From Episyrphus balteatus (Eukaryota > Arthropoda > Insecta > Diptera > Syrphidae): a stretch of DNA of 64,000 nucleotides. The DNA lies in contig NC_079134.1 in the NCBI RefSeq assembly GCF_945859705.1, positions 43,578,402 to 43,642,401 of the forward strand, in the 5' to 3' direction. The notes beneath the pieces are model-generated. The model searched no databases. It was not told where the DNA came from and was given only the letters and a program-made list of their open reading frames with translations. Shown here one piece after another: positions 54,440-64,000 of the stretch (the stretch's first letter is position 1; each line of letters starts with the position of its first letter). The position numbers and the translations under genes are program-made.

Positions 54440-54662
54440 TGTGGCGATTCATGAAATTCATAAAATCCACTTAGTTTTAAAATCATTTTCAAATATTAAT
54501 TTACTTTAAGAACAAATTTTATATTAATCACCTATTCTGTGCAAAGTTTGTTTATCGAATGTAAACAAACTTTTTGATATAAATAGTGCTTAAAAAATAA
54601 AATTAAATCAGTTCTATTTAAGAATTCAAAGAAGTAGTTTCTTTTCATCCGAAGCTACTACA
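54440..54662 (+). repeat. 3' LTR
   Basis: Same 223 bp as the 5' LTR with no difference seen. Preceded by AGAGGGCGAG, a weak polypurine tract. Confidence 0.93.
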
Positions 54663-54889
54663 ATCTACTTAAATATATTTTAAATGAATTCGTATATAAA
54701 ATTGTGGTTCGATCGACTTTCGATATACACCTCATTGACTATTAAACCATTATAAAATTCTTAAACTGATAAAACAAACAAATTGAGGTAAGTGTAAATA
54801 GGCTTATCTCAATTGCAACACCGTTAAAAAAAACGACAAACTCAGTGGTTTACAAAAAACATTACGTTTAAAAAACCGTAAAAAGCTGT

Positions 54890-57792
54890 TAGTCTAAGAG
54901 CCCAGAGCAGATTTTGGGAGTTTTTGGATAACCGAAAATGGGTCATTATGTATGTGTAGGTAATAGCGTCCTGATGAAGAATTCGAAAGTCTGGCAGGTT
55001 TATTTCACGGCATTCTATGGTTTATGGGGAGTTGAAAAATGCATTTTTTCCGATTTTTGTGTCGAGTATATAACCACTTTAATTCATATAGAGCCGATAG
55101 AGGGCTATACCTTGATTGCAAAAAGTTCGGTCCCAGACGTTTTATTCGCGGCATTACCCCCGCCAGACGTCCTTGAAGATTCGCGAAATGGCGATTTTCA
55201 TACAAAAGTCAGAATATTATTTTTTGCAAGATATATAATCGTCTGGTGGTACCTATTAAAAAATCACCACTACCCCCTGATAGAAAATAAATTAGTGCCA
55301 GACGTTTTAACCACGGCATTACCCCCGCCAGACGTCCTTGAAAAGTCCCGAAATAACGACTTCAAGGACGTCTGGCGGGGGTAATGCCGTGGTTAAAACG
55401 TCTGGCACTAATTTATTTTCTATCAAGGGTTAGTGGTTATTTTTTAATAGGTACCACCAGACGGTTATATATCTTGCAAAAAATAATATTCTGACTTTTG
55501 TATGAAAATCGCTATTTCAGGACTCTTCAAGGACGTCTGGTGGGGGTAATGCCGTTGTTAAAACGTCTGGCACTAATTTATTTTCTATCAAGGGCTAGTG
55601 GTTATTTTTTAATAGGTACCACCAGACGGTTATATATCTTGCAAAAAATAATATTCTGACTTTTGTATGAAAATCGCTATTTCAGGACTCTTCAAGGACG
55701 TCTGGTGGGGGTAATGCCGTGGTTAAAACGTCTGGCACTAATTTATTTTCTATCAAGGGCTAGTGGTTATTTTTTAATAGGTACCACCAGACGGTTATAT
55801 ATCTTGCAAAAAATAATATTCTGACTTTTGTATGAAAATCGCTATTTCAGGACTCTTCAAGGACGTCTGGTGGGGGTAATGCCGTGGTTAAAACGTCTGG
55901 CACTAATTTATTTTCTATCAAGGGCTAGTGGTTATTTTTTAATAGGTACCACCAGACGGTTATATATCTTGCAAAAAATAATATTCTGACTTTTGTATGA
56001 AAATCGCTATTTCAGGACTCTTCAAGGACGTCTGGTGGGGGTAATGCCGTGGTTAAAACGTCTGGCACTAATTTATTTTCTATCAAGGGCTAGTGGTTAT
56101 TTTTTAATAGGTACCACCAGACGGTTATATATCTTGCAAAAAATAATATTCTGACTTTTGTATGAAAATCGCTATTTCAGGACTCTTCAAGGACGTCTGG
56201 TGGGGGTAATGCCGTTGTTAAAACGTCTGGCACTAATTTATTTTCTATCAAGGGTTAGTGGTTATTTTTTAATAGGTACCACCAGACGGTTATATATCTT
56301 GCAAAAAATAATATTCTGACTTTTGTATGAAAATCGCTATTTCAGGACTCTTCAAGGACGTCTGGTGGGGGTAATGCCGTGGTTAAAACGTCTGGCACTA
56401 ATTTATTTTCTATCAAGGGTTAGTGGTTATTTTTTAATAGGTACCACCAGACGGTTATATATCTTGCAAAAAATAATATTCTGACTTTTGTATGAAAATC
56501 GCTATTTCAGGACTCTTCAAGGACGTCTGGTGGGGGTAATGCCGTGGTTAAAACGTCTGGCACTAATTTATTTTCTATCTGAGGGTAGTGGTGATTTTTT
56601 AATAGGTACCACCAGACGGTTATATATCTTGCAAAAAATAATATTCTGACTTTTGTATGAAAATCGCTATTTCAGGACTCTTCAAGGACGTCTGGTGGGG
56701 GTAATGCCGTGGTTAAAACGTCTGGCACTAAGTTATTTTCTATCAAGGGTTAGTGGTTATTTTTTAATAGGTACCACCAGACGGTTATATATCTTGCAAA
56801 AAATAATATTCTGACTTTTGTATGAAAATCGCTATTTCAGGACTCTTCAAGGACGTCTAGCGGGGGTAATGCCGTGGTTAAAACGTCTGGCACTAATTTA
56901 TTTTCTATCAAGGGTTAGTGGTTATTTTTTAATAGGTACCACCAGACGGTTATATATCTTGCAAAAAATAATATTCTGACTTTTGTATGAAAATCGCTAT
57001 TTCAGGACTCTTCAAGGACGTCTGGTGGGGGTAATGCCGTGGTTAAAACGTCTGGCACTAATTTATTTTCTATCAAGGGCTAGTGGTTATTTTTTAATAG
57101 GTACCACCAGACGGTTATATATCTTGCAAAAAATAATATTCTGACTTTTGTATGAAAATCGCTATTTCAGGACTCTTCAAGGACGTCTGGTGGGGGTAAT
57201 GCCGTGGTTAAAACGTCTGGCACTAATTTATTTTCTATCAAGGGCTAGTGGTTATTTTTTAATAGGTACCACCAGACGGTTATATATCTTGCAAAAAATA
57301 ATATTCTGACTTTTGTATGAAAATCGCCATTTCGCGAATCTTCAAGGACGTCTGGCGGGGGTAATGCCGTGGTTAAAACGTCTGGCACTAATTTATTTTC
57401 TATCAGGGGGTAGTGGTGATTTTTTAATAGGTACCACCAGACGATTATATATCTTGCAAAAAATAATATTCTGACTTTTGTATGAAAATCGCCATTTCGC
57501 GAATCTTCAAGGACGTCTGGCGGGGGTAATTCCGCGAATAAAACGTCTGGGACCGAACTTTTTGCAATCAAGGTATCGCCCTCTATCGGCTCTATATGAA
57601 TTAAAGTGGTTATATACTCGACACAAAAATCGGAAAAAATGCATTTTTCAACTCCCCATAAACCATAGAATGCCGTGAAATAAACCTGCCAGACTTTCGA
57701 ATTCTTCATCAGGACGCTATTACCTACACATACATATGACTCATTTTCGGTTATCCAAAAACTCCCAAAATCTGCTCTGGGCTCTCGGTCTA
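54890..57792. mobile_element. Foldback element made of a 165-bp satellite
   Basis: Ends are TAGTCTAAGAGCCCAGAGCA and the complement of TAGACCGAGAGCCCAGAGCA, flanked by TGT (54887-54889 and 57793-57795); the paralogous site at about 16680 has one TGT and no insertion. Inverted arms of about 450 bp each (54890-55360 and 57325-57792) surround a direct array of 165-bp units starting at 55366, 55531, 55696 and so on to 57511 (14 starts). Each unit has the motif CGTCTGG three times, in both orientations. No transposase; the 148- and 201-codon frames are repeat translations. Confidence 0.85.
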
Positions 57793-58472
57793 TGTTGTTG
57801 AACTGAAATTGCCACAAATTGACATAGATATTAATTAAGGTCAAACACACCAGAGTTTCAATACAAATTTACACAAAACAATTAAACAACAAAATAAATA
57901 AAATATCCACATTACTCATAAATTGTTTTGTTTTTTTTTTTCTCGATTCTTATGAAAGATCTTTATTTGGAAGTTCCCGCTTTTTTAAGAATTTTATTGA
58001 ATATTTTTGCATTCGATTCTCATATCTCATACGTCAGTCAGTTCAAAACGAAAAAATATCTTTTATTTTCTACTCCATACCAAAGCGGAAGTCCTTTCTT
58101 TGAGAAAAAAAAATTAAAATTAAGACAAGCTGACTAATGATGATCATTTCCAGACACAAAGTAACACATAAAATAAATAAGAGAACAGTATGGCAAATCA
58201 AATAAAACTCAATTTGAATCACCTAAGTTTTGTTTTGTTTTTTTTTCTGTTCTGATGATATTTTACCAGCGATTCGTTTTCCCTGGATGCCATATAAGGA
58301 ACAAGCACATGTTTTACCCCAGTCATTGACTTATGACAAGCTACGACTGTTTCTCAGGCGAAATCCTTTTCTTTTTTGTTCCAATTGTTGGTACGAAAAA
58401 GATGAATTTATAAAATAGTCACACTGAAAAAATCGAATATAAAAAACAAACAAACAATAAAGACTTAAGCCT
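57793..58472. other. B-A spacer, last part
   Basis: Parallels 17390-18050. Near 57815 it keeps the unoccupied TA site of the Tc1-like element seen at 16709. AT-rich, no genes recognised. Confidence 0.6.
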
Positions 58473-58692
58473 TAACTACATTGGCTCATAAAGTGAAAAA
58501 GTACAAAAGTGAAAATTTTCAAACGCATTTTTGTATGGTTTTTCGGGCTAGAAAATTAAAATAAATGATGCAGAATGCTTATTTTTCCGCCCAAAAATCA
58601 ATTTGTAAACTCTTTTTTACAAAAAAATCCCGCTAGCGAGAAAAAAAATATTTTCACTTTTGTACTTTTTCAAAAAGTGGTGAATGTAGTTA
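58473..58692. mobile_element. 220-bp MITE downstream of nidogen copy A
   Basis: Inverted ends TAACTACATT and complement, with GAAAAAGTACAAAAGTGAAA repeated inverted just inside, flanked by AGCCT (58468-58472 and 58693-58697). Absent from the same place after copy B (about 18055). No coding capacity. Confidence 0.75.
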
Positions 58693-58837
58693 AGCCTTTA
58701 GAATAATAAAATTATATAGTTTAAATTACATTTATTCTTAACATGAAAAATTATTATAATATTTTATTTTAATGAAATTATTAAAAAAATTAAATTTCAC
58801 AGAAATTCATAAGCAAAACAAAATTAAATATTTAAAA

Positions 58838-59437
58838 CTATGTAAGCTTTATTTGTTTACAACTTATTCCAGATGATGAGCTTCGATTTGGCAAACAAAT
58901 AGTCCCCAACGGACATCCACCATTATTCATTTGGCATGGATTGATGCCTTGAGGACAATAGTCTTCCAAAGCAATTAATTTATCCACCACTTGTCCCGGG
59001 TTACAATGTTTACTTAAATGGCGTGTTCCATCAAAATAAATACCTTCTAATGTCTTTCTATTAAGATTTTATTTTAAAGACAAAAATTATAACAATAGTT
59101 TTATTTAAAAAAAAAATCAACATACCTTTCGTCATTATACCAATAGATACTATCGTTCGCGGCAGTTATTCTATCTATGCGTAATGGTGGTACTGCAACA
59201 TTTCTAACCTCCTTCGAATGAAAATCTATGCACATAAGTTTAGATCCTTGTTTAGGATCATAACAATTAAAGCATAAATCTCCATTGTTTGGAAGCACGG
59301 CCAACGTTTGGGCAAATTGTCCGAATGGTAATGTGAAAAGAATCTTACGAGCGGTACCGTCCAGTTCAGACATTTCAATTTTCGATTGGGATGGACCCTC
59401 ACTCGACAGGCTCATGCGCAATGCCCAATAAAGTTTC
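58838..59437 (-). CDS. Ndg: Nidogen copy A, last two exons only
   Basis: Two exons on the minus strand, 59126-59437 and 58838-59057, match exons 9 and 10 of copy B. Exon 9 begins G-AAA-CTT-TAT-TGG (KLYW, a YWTD-type propeller strand) after a TTTTAG acceptor and ends at a GTATGT donor. It is 27 nt (nine codons) longer than in copy B. Exon 10 is the same 220 nt as in B, carries the terminal EGF (cysteines in CPQGINPC and GGCPLDTIC) and ends in TAG at the equivalent position. Both frames are intact, so this copy has been conserved as a gene. Exons 1-8 are not between here and 64000, so they must lie further right, behind an intron already more than 4.5 kb long. Confidence 0.75.
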
Positions 59438-60030
59438 CTAAAAGAAAAGCATTGAAGGCATCTAATTAAACTTTTCAATACCTTTTTTCATCAATATTAA
59501 GATACAAACTTGAATAAATTTTTCAAGATAATCCAGTAAACAGAAACAAAATAATTTATTTTCTTAATCAGTTTGAAATTTGATTTGAAGATATCAGCTA
59601 TTTTTCCCATGAAATTGTATAACCGCACAATCATTAAAAATACCCCAAAACCAAAATTTTCTATTTTTTTTTATATTAAGGTTCAAGTTACTTTTGTTTG
59701 GCCCTTCTACAATATTTTTTAGACTGCAATGTCAGTCATCAAAGCAAAAACTATACTCTTAAATTTCACTTTACAGAAAATTTAAGAATATGCACATTAA
59801 GGATGACCCTGAAAGTAGCGGACAACAGACAAAAAAAATCTTTGGCAGCTGATATCTAAGAAACAAGAATAAAAAATGGATTTCTCTAAATGCAGATTTT
59901 AGTCATTATGATTTAGAATATGTGTAAATAAAAAAAAAATTCGACAATGTGTAAAATTTTACAATAAAAATAAGACTTTTGCAAGCTCTCCTGGGCTAAC
60001 GAATGGACATTTATTAATGAAATTGAATCA

Positions 60031-60272
60031 TTGCGGGTGGCCTAGAGGTGTGGGTTGGGCCCTACCTCAGGCAGCATTCTTTTCTTTATCCTCCAGCTTG
60101 GCAGCCACCCGTGGGATTTTATGAGATAATAATCATCTTATTCTCAATTCACTGCACCAACAAAAAATTCTTTCCTATTTTTCTATTCCTTCTAACTAGT
60201 GCCGTGCTATGCATTTAAAAGACCTTAGGTATTACAGGCATATAGTTAAAATTATTATTATTATTATATTTA
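60031..60272 (+). repeat. SINE-like insertion in the left arm
   Basis: Interrupts the inverted-repeat arm. It starts GCGGGTGGCCTAGAGGTGTG, which contains a good RNA polymerase III A-box-like sequence (TGGCCTAGAGG), and ends in ATT repeats. I see no B box, and a target duplication is not clear because the arms have diverged. A tRNA-derived SINE is possible but not proven. Confidence 0.4.
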
Positions 60273-60482
60273 CTTTTCAAAACTGTAAATGTGTTATCTC
60301 TTAGTTTTCCGATTTTTTGCTTAGATCATTTGGCAGCTTATAAATTCCTCAAAAATGTTTTTTTTTTTTTTGAGTTAATACAAAATATACATAAAGTATT
60401 TTGAATGATCTACGACTCTACGTGTTGTGCTATTTTTTAGATTTTTAAATTAAAAAAAAAAAAACAAGTTTTGAAAATATTG

Positions 60483-62435
60483 CGTCGCCTGAGAATTGTT
60501 TTGTCGTATACCTACGCCAATTTTGGAATTTTGGGAAATCGCATTTTAAGGTTTGAGCTTTTATAAAAAAAAAACTGGCCGATAGATTCTTTTCAATTTT
60601 TAATAGAATATTTTGTGCGATATCTTCTTTATATTTATGTTGTCAAAATTGTCACATCTATTTTAGTTTTCAAATTATCAAGGTTTTTATCCAAAATCAG
60701 TTTGTCGTAAACGCCACCAAAATCAACTTTTTTTTCCATCCCGTACACGTACGACAAAGTAGGCGCACGTACGAAATAAATAAAAAAAATTTCACAGTTC
60801 GTTTTTATTTATTAATTAAATATTTAAAAAATAGTTTCTTATTACATAGAAGTAGTATTGGTTTGACTTAGAGGCTCAATTATTAAAATAAATATATCTA
60901 AAATAAAGAAAAACCAAAAAATATGACCATAAACATAAAAAAATTTAAAAAATGTCTTAACAAAAAATAAAAGTCATCCCATGGCTATGAAATATGAAAG
61001 AAATAAAATAAAAATAAACCAAATTTGGTTAAATTAATAAATTAATATATGGTCATAAATAAAAGTAGGTAAATTAAATAAATATCAAACTAAAGAATTT
61101 ATTCTAATATTTTGATTTGACGCTTTATAATATTCTTGGTCTGATTTAGGCATAAATATGAAAAGGCTTTTAATATCAATAATCTTATCCTTAGTTATCG
61201 AGTTAGATTTTTTAGTAATTTGAAGACATTGGCTGAATAAATTTACAGGAGTTGCTATGGTAGACTTTTTATATGTTTTAAATATTGATGAGCTTTTATA
61301 TTCCACTTTTCTACCGCTCGCTTTATAAAATAGTGTAAAAGTATCATCAGTATCATCAATTTGCAAAACAATAACGCAAATTTAGCGAAGAACAATGGCG
61401 CCTTAAAAAAATAATTTTCGACCAGCAGGTGTTTTTGCGAGCGGGTGCAATAACAAAACTCACAGCAACCCTTTTTCGCTTCGTTCACGGCAACACGCGT
61501 GAACGAAGAGGCGCCACGGGCTCGGCGCCCACGACTACAGTCGACTTGTTGAACTTGTGTGTTCGATACAAGATCAATAAGTATACAGCAATAAAACAGC
61601 AACCTTTTTTCACTTTACTTCGTTGAAGACAGTGCGCGCGAACGAAGTGACAAGATCAATAAGTGTACAACAATAAAACAATAAAACTGCCACCTTTTTT
61701 CACTTCGCTCAAGACAACGCGCTTGAACGAAGCGGCGCCCGCGACCGACGGTCGACTTCTTGATCTTGTGTTCGATAGAAGATCAACAAGTGTACATATT
61801 TATAAGCGGTACTTGTGAAATTGAATTGAACTTGTGACCGAGGATGAGGTCAAGTATCTAGCGGCAGGAACAAACGACAAGAACCATGACAAAATTAAAT
61901 ACAAATATTGAGATGTCTCTCAGATGCACATTTTTCTTCCTTGCACCTCTAGGAATAGTGCAAAACCTCAAGTAGCGCAAAGCTTAATGCAGCCCTTAGT
62001 TTTTAAATTCATTGTCCTTATAGCACATGAAGTCCTTATTTTCAATAAATACTTTTCTAGTAGGTTTATTATATTTGTTTATATTCTATTTGGGTCATAT
62101 ACCTACATACATGTAAGACAAAACAAGATCGAAATTTTCTACCCTATCTGTTTTGTACGACGTACGACAAACCAATACTGAAGAAAAAAAAGCTGAAAAA
62201 TACATAGAATTTTTGTCGTAAACGCCAAAAGTTGGCGCTTACGACAAACCAACGCTAATCCGATGCTTATTTTGTGGATATACGACAAAATGCACACTAT
62301 TTATCTCAGTAACGGTAAACGATAGGACAAATCTGATAACAGAAATGAAAAGAGAACGTTCTAAAACCTATTACTACATATCCAGTTTAAAAAAGTGCAT
62401 TTTGGCGTTTACGACAAAACAACTCTCGGGCGACG
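60483..62435. mobile_element. Foldback element with GTCGTAAACGCC motifs
   Basis: Ends CGTCGCCTGAGAATTG and the complement of CGTCGCCCGAGAGTTG, then TTTTGTCGTA, with ATTG on both flanks. The motif TTGTCGTA(A/T)A..CGCC or its complement occurs about eight times near both ends (about 60502, 60702, 60750, 62160, 62213, 62233, 62281, 62403). 62212-62252 forms a tight hairpin of two motifs. Beyond the outer 40 bp the two ends are not collinear. No convincing transposase; the interior includes the GC-rich tandem block. Confidence 0.6.
61430..61800. repeat. GC-rich imperfect tandem repeats
   Basis: Two to three diverged units of about 110-150 bp containing CACTTCG, AACGCGC/CACGCGTGAACGAAG, GGCGCC, GTCGACTT and GATCAACAAGTGTAC. 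Much more GC- and CpG-rich than anything else in the window. No ORF of interest. Confidence 0.65.
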
Positions 62436-62755
62436 ATTGGCCGCGGATGTAAAATCCAAGATTATTTAAAAAAAATTAAAACAATATATGTACATGTATT
62501 TGTTTTTTTTAGATTTTTAAATTTTGAGTTAGTAAATTTTAAATAAAAAAAAAACTTAAATTATTTAAGAGATGACGAAGAAGAGATTTTATGCAAAAAA
62601 AAAACTTAATTTTAAAAATATTAGGTATTAAAAAACAAAAAAAATATGGATATTTTTCCAGATTCAACATTTGTGCTTTTTTAGACTTAACTCCTGAAAC
62701 AAAAGAATCAAACTGACACTATATTGATACTAATATACATACATATACATATGTA

Positions 62756-62879
62756 CAGGGTGTTTCGGAATGAAATAAGGGGATTTTGGGAGATGGTTCT
62801 AGGGTATATTCTAAGAAAAAAAAATTGTTCTATAGTAACTCTCTATCTGCAAAGTTGATACCCTTTAGCGATGATTTAA
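62756..62879 (+). repeat. Third copy of the TACAGGGTGTT repeat
   Basis: Begins ACAGGGTGTTTCGGAATGAA and follows the sequence seen at 11061 and 36829 (TAAGGGGATTTTGGG, GGGTATATTCTA, TTGTTCTATAGTAACTCTC). The left edge is sharp, directly after a TACATACATATACATATG stretch. Confidence 0.45.
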
Positions 62880-63571
62880 AAAAACGCTGCCAAATGATCT
62901 AAACAAAAAATCGAAAAACTAAGAGACAGCACATTAAGAGTTTTGAAAATTAAGCATACTGATTCAATTTCATTTAAAAATGTCCATTCGAGAGCCCACA
63001 GAGCTTGCCCAAGTTTTATTTTTACTGAAAAATTTTAGATATTGCCGAAATTTTTTTTTTTTTTTTTTGAATTGACACATATTCAAAATCAAAATGACAA
63101 CAAATCTCCATTTAAAGAAATCAATTTTTGACTCTTGTTTCTTAGATATCCGCTGCCAAAGTTTTTTTGTCTTTCGTCGGCTACTTTCAACGATGGATGG
63201 ACCTCAATTAGTTCCAAATACCGAAAAAAAATTGTATACCTAATTTTTGGGGACTTTTGTTTCAACTGCTTAGTCTACCAGTTGAATCCGCGAATTCAAT
63301 GGGACATCCCATATAAAACTATCTACATATATACAAATCAAAGGATACGTTTTGCATGTAAATTTCACGTTATATACGGGAAAGGAAGGAGGTCAAATAA
63401 AAAACTAAAAAAAAAAATATAGGGAAATTGTTTCTGAACATTTCCAACCGAATGGCGGCTATCCAACAGAATTTAACGAATAAGGACTAATGCATTTAAA
63501 TTAAATTTCCATTTAATTCTCTACAAAATAAATAAAATCTACTGTGTTAGAAATATTTTATTTTTAAGTTA

Positions 63572-64000
63572 TAGATTTAGATATTTTGGGAAACTGCGAA
63601 GCAGATGAACTCGCAACAAATGGAACTCTAATACCAATTTTACCCAACAAGGCAAGTATTGGTATACCAATCGCAACGTGCAAACTTATGCTGAAACAAG
63701 AAGCTATAGAGGCAACAAACACAAGATGGTCAAACATTATAACATGCCAAACGACCAAGGAGATCTGACCTAGGCTAGATCCAAAACGTTCAAAAAATGT
63801 ATTGTCTCTAAGCAGATTACATATCAGCTCTGTAATAGGTGTCCTAACAGGACACTGCCTCAAAGTTAGACACGCTATAAGACACAATCCAACATCTTCT
63901 CTGCTCATGTCCTGCCCTTTCCAGTGGTCGTAAAAAATACTTGGAAAAATATTTCTTAGAAGATACAAGTGAATTAATTAATACTGACATCTTCAATCTT
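63572..64000 (+). pseudogene. Non-LTR retrotransposon remnant (RNase H end), runs off the right edge
   Basis: Plus strand: DILGNCEADELATNGT is the last RNase H block (compare FGNEKADELA in the element at 5536), followed by a linker and SSVIGVLTGHCLKVRH, a conserved stretch before the C-terminal knuckle. A TGA at about 63767 stands where a Trp codon is expected, so it is inactivated. A 5'-truncated relative of the LOA/I-like element, from a different family. The reverse-strand frame over it is a shadow. Confidence 0.65.

Larger units (their letters stand above)
50158..54662 (+). mobile_element. Intact CsRn1-type Ty3/gypsy LTR retrotransposon
   Basis: 4505 bp with 223-bp LTRs (50158-50380 and 54440-54662), TGT...ACA ends and identical by eye, flanked by the 4-bp duplication ATCT (50154-50157 and 54663-54666). 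The paralogous spacer at about 16420 shows the unoccupied site. A primer-binding site TGGTGACCCCGA follows the 5' LTR at 50382, matching the 3' end expected for tRNA-Trp. Gag and pol overlap in different frames; there is no envelope gene. Identical LTRs and open frames mean a recent insertion. Confidence 0.93.
59809..63191. mobile_element. Large inverted-repeat element with internal insertions
   Basis: The left arm (59809-60030 and 60275-60345) is the imperfect inverse of the right arm (62880-63191). Matching blocks include GAAAGTAGC, TCTAAGAAACAAGA, AATATGTGT, AATGGACATTTATTAATG and CGATTTTTTGCTTAGATCAT. The left arm is split by a 240-bp insertion and the centre by the foldback at 60483-62435. 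Arm identity is moderate, so it is old. No transposase seen. Confidence 0.6.
59438..64000. other. Region upstream of copy A exon 9: nested foldbacks, no nidogen exons
   Basis: Expected to be intron 8 of nidogen copy A. None of it aligns with the intron 8 contents of copy B, and no nidogen exon is visible. 59438-59800 is unremarkable AT-rich sequence. The rest is described below; 63200-63570 holds nothing I recognise. Confidence 0.55.

Noticed and set aside
54938..57850. ORFs of 148 and 201 codons with repeated VPDVL...PPPDVLE
   Set aside because: They run through the inverted arms and 165-bp satellite on both strands and are mirror images of each other; a repeat artefact rather than a gene.
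63564..63968. 134-codon minus-strand ORF at the right edge
   Set aside because: The opposite strand reads as the RNase H end of a retrotransposon; this frame is its shadow.

Overview
This is strongly AT-rich, intron-bearing eukaryotic DNA. It comes from an insect, most likely a fly: the host gene is an arthropod-style nidogen, the splice sites are GT-AG, and the transposons (Foldback/NOF, CsRn1-type Ty3/gypsy, Jockey-like, LOA/I-like and Tc1-like) are typical of Diptera. The species cannot be named from the window.

The only host gene I can support is nidogen (entactin, a basement-membrane glycoprotein). It is present three times in tandem, all on the minus strand. Copy B is complete: ten exons from 36033 down to 18396, whose lengths sum to a multiple of three and predict about 1015 residues (signal peptide, NIDO, EGF, G2F beta-barrel, EGFs, YWTD/LDL-receptor-B repeats, C-terminal EGF). 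Copy C is the 5' half (exon 1 at 10067-10291, exons 2-4 between 1441 and 1) and runs off the left edge. Copy A shows only its last two exons (58838-59437); its 5' part must lie beyond the right edge. All visible exons in all copies are open.

The C-B spacer (10292-18395, 8.1 kb) and the B-A spacer (36034-58837, 22.8 kb) are paralogous. The extra length of the second is almost exactly three insertions, for which the first supplies unoccupied sites: a 7536-bp Foldback/NOF-like element (42385-49920, 9-bp target duplication), a 4505-bp CsRn1-type LTR retrotransposon with identical LTRs (50158-54662, 4-bp duplication) and a 2903-bp foldback element built on a 165-bp satellite (54890-57792).

Introns have grown the same way. 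Intron 1 of copy C is 8.6 kb, against 2.5 kb in copy B. It holds a 1340-bp near-perfect palindrome (8-bp duplication), a small inverted-repeat element, a long CTGT-type microsatellite, a 5'-truncated LOA/I-like retrotransposon ending in AACCT repeats, and another inverted-repeat insertion. Intron 8 of copy B holds a dead Jockey-like retrotransposon that was later caught in a 3.8-kb tandem duplication. The right end (59.8-63.2 kb) is a large inverted-repeat element with a second motif-rich foldback nested inside it.

The most interesting single gene is the 1023-residue NOF-like ORF. It pairs a MULE-like DDE transposase candidate with a C-terminal segment that carries the hallmark boxes of a USP-type ubiquitin protease. 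Splice sites, exon phases and element boundaries were worked out by eye and should be read as predictions.
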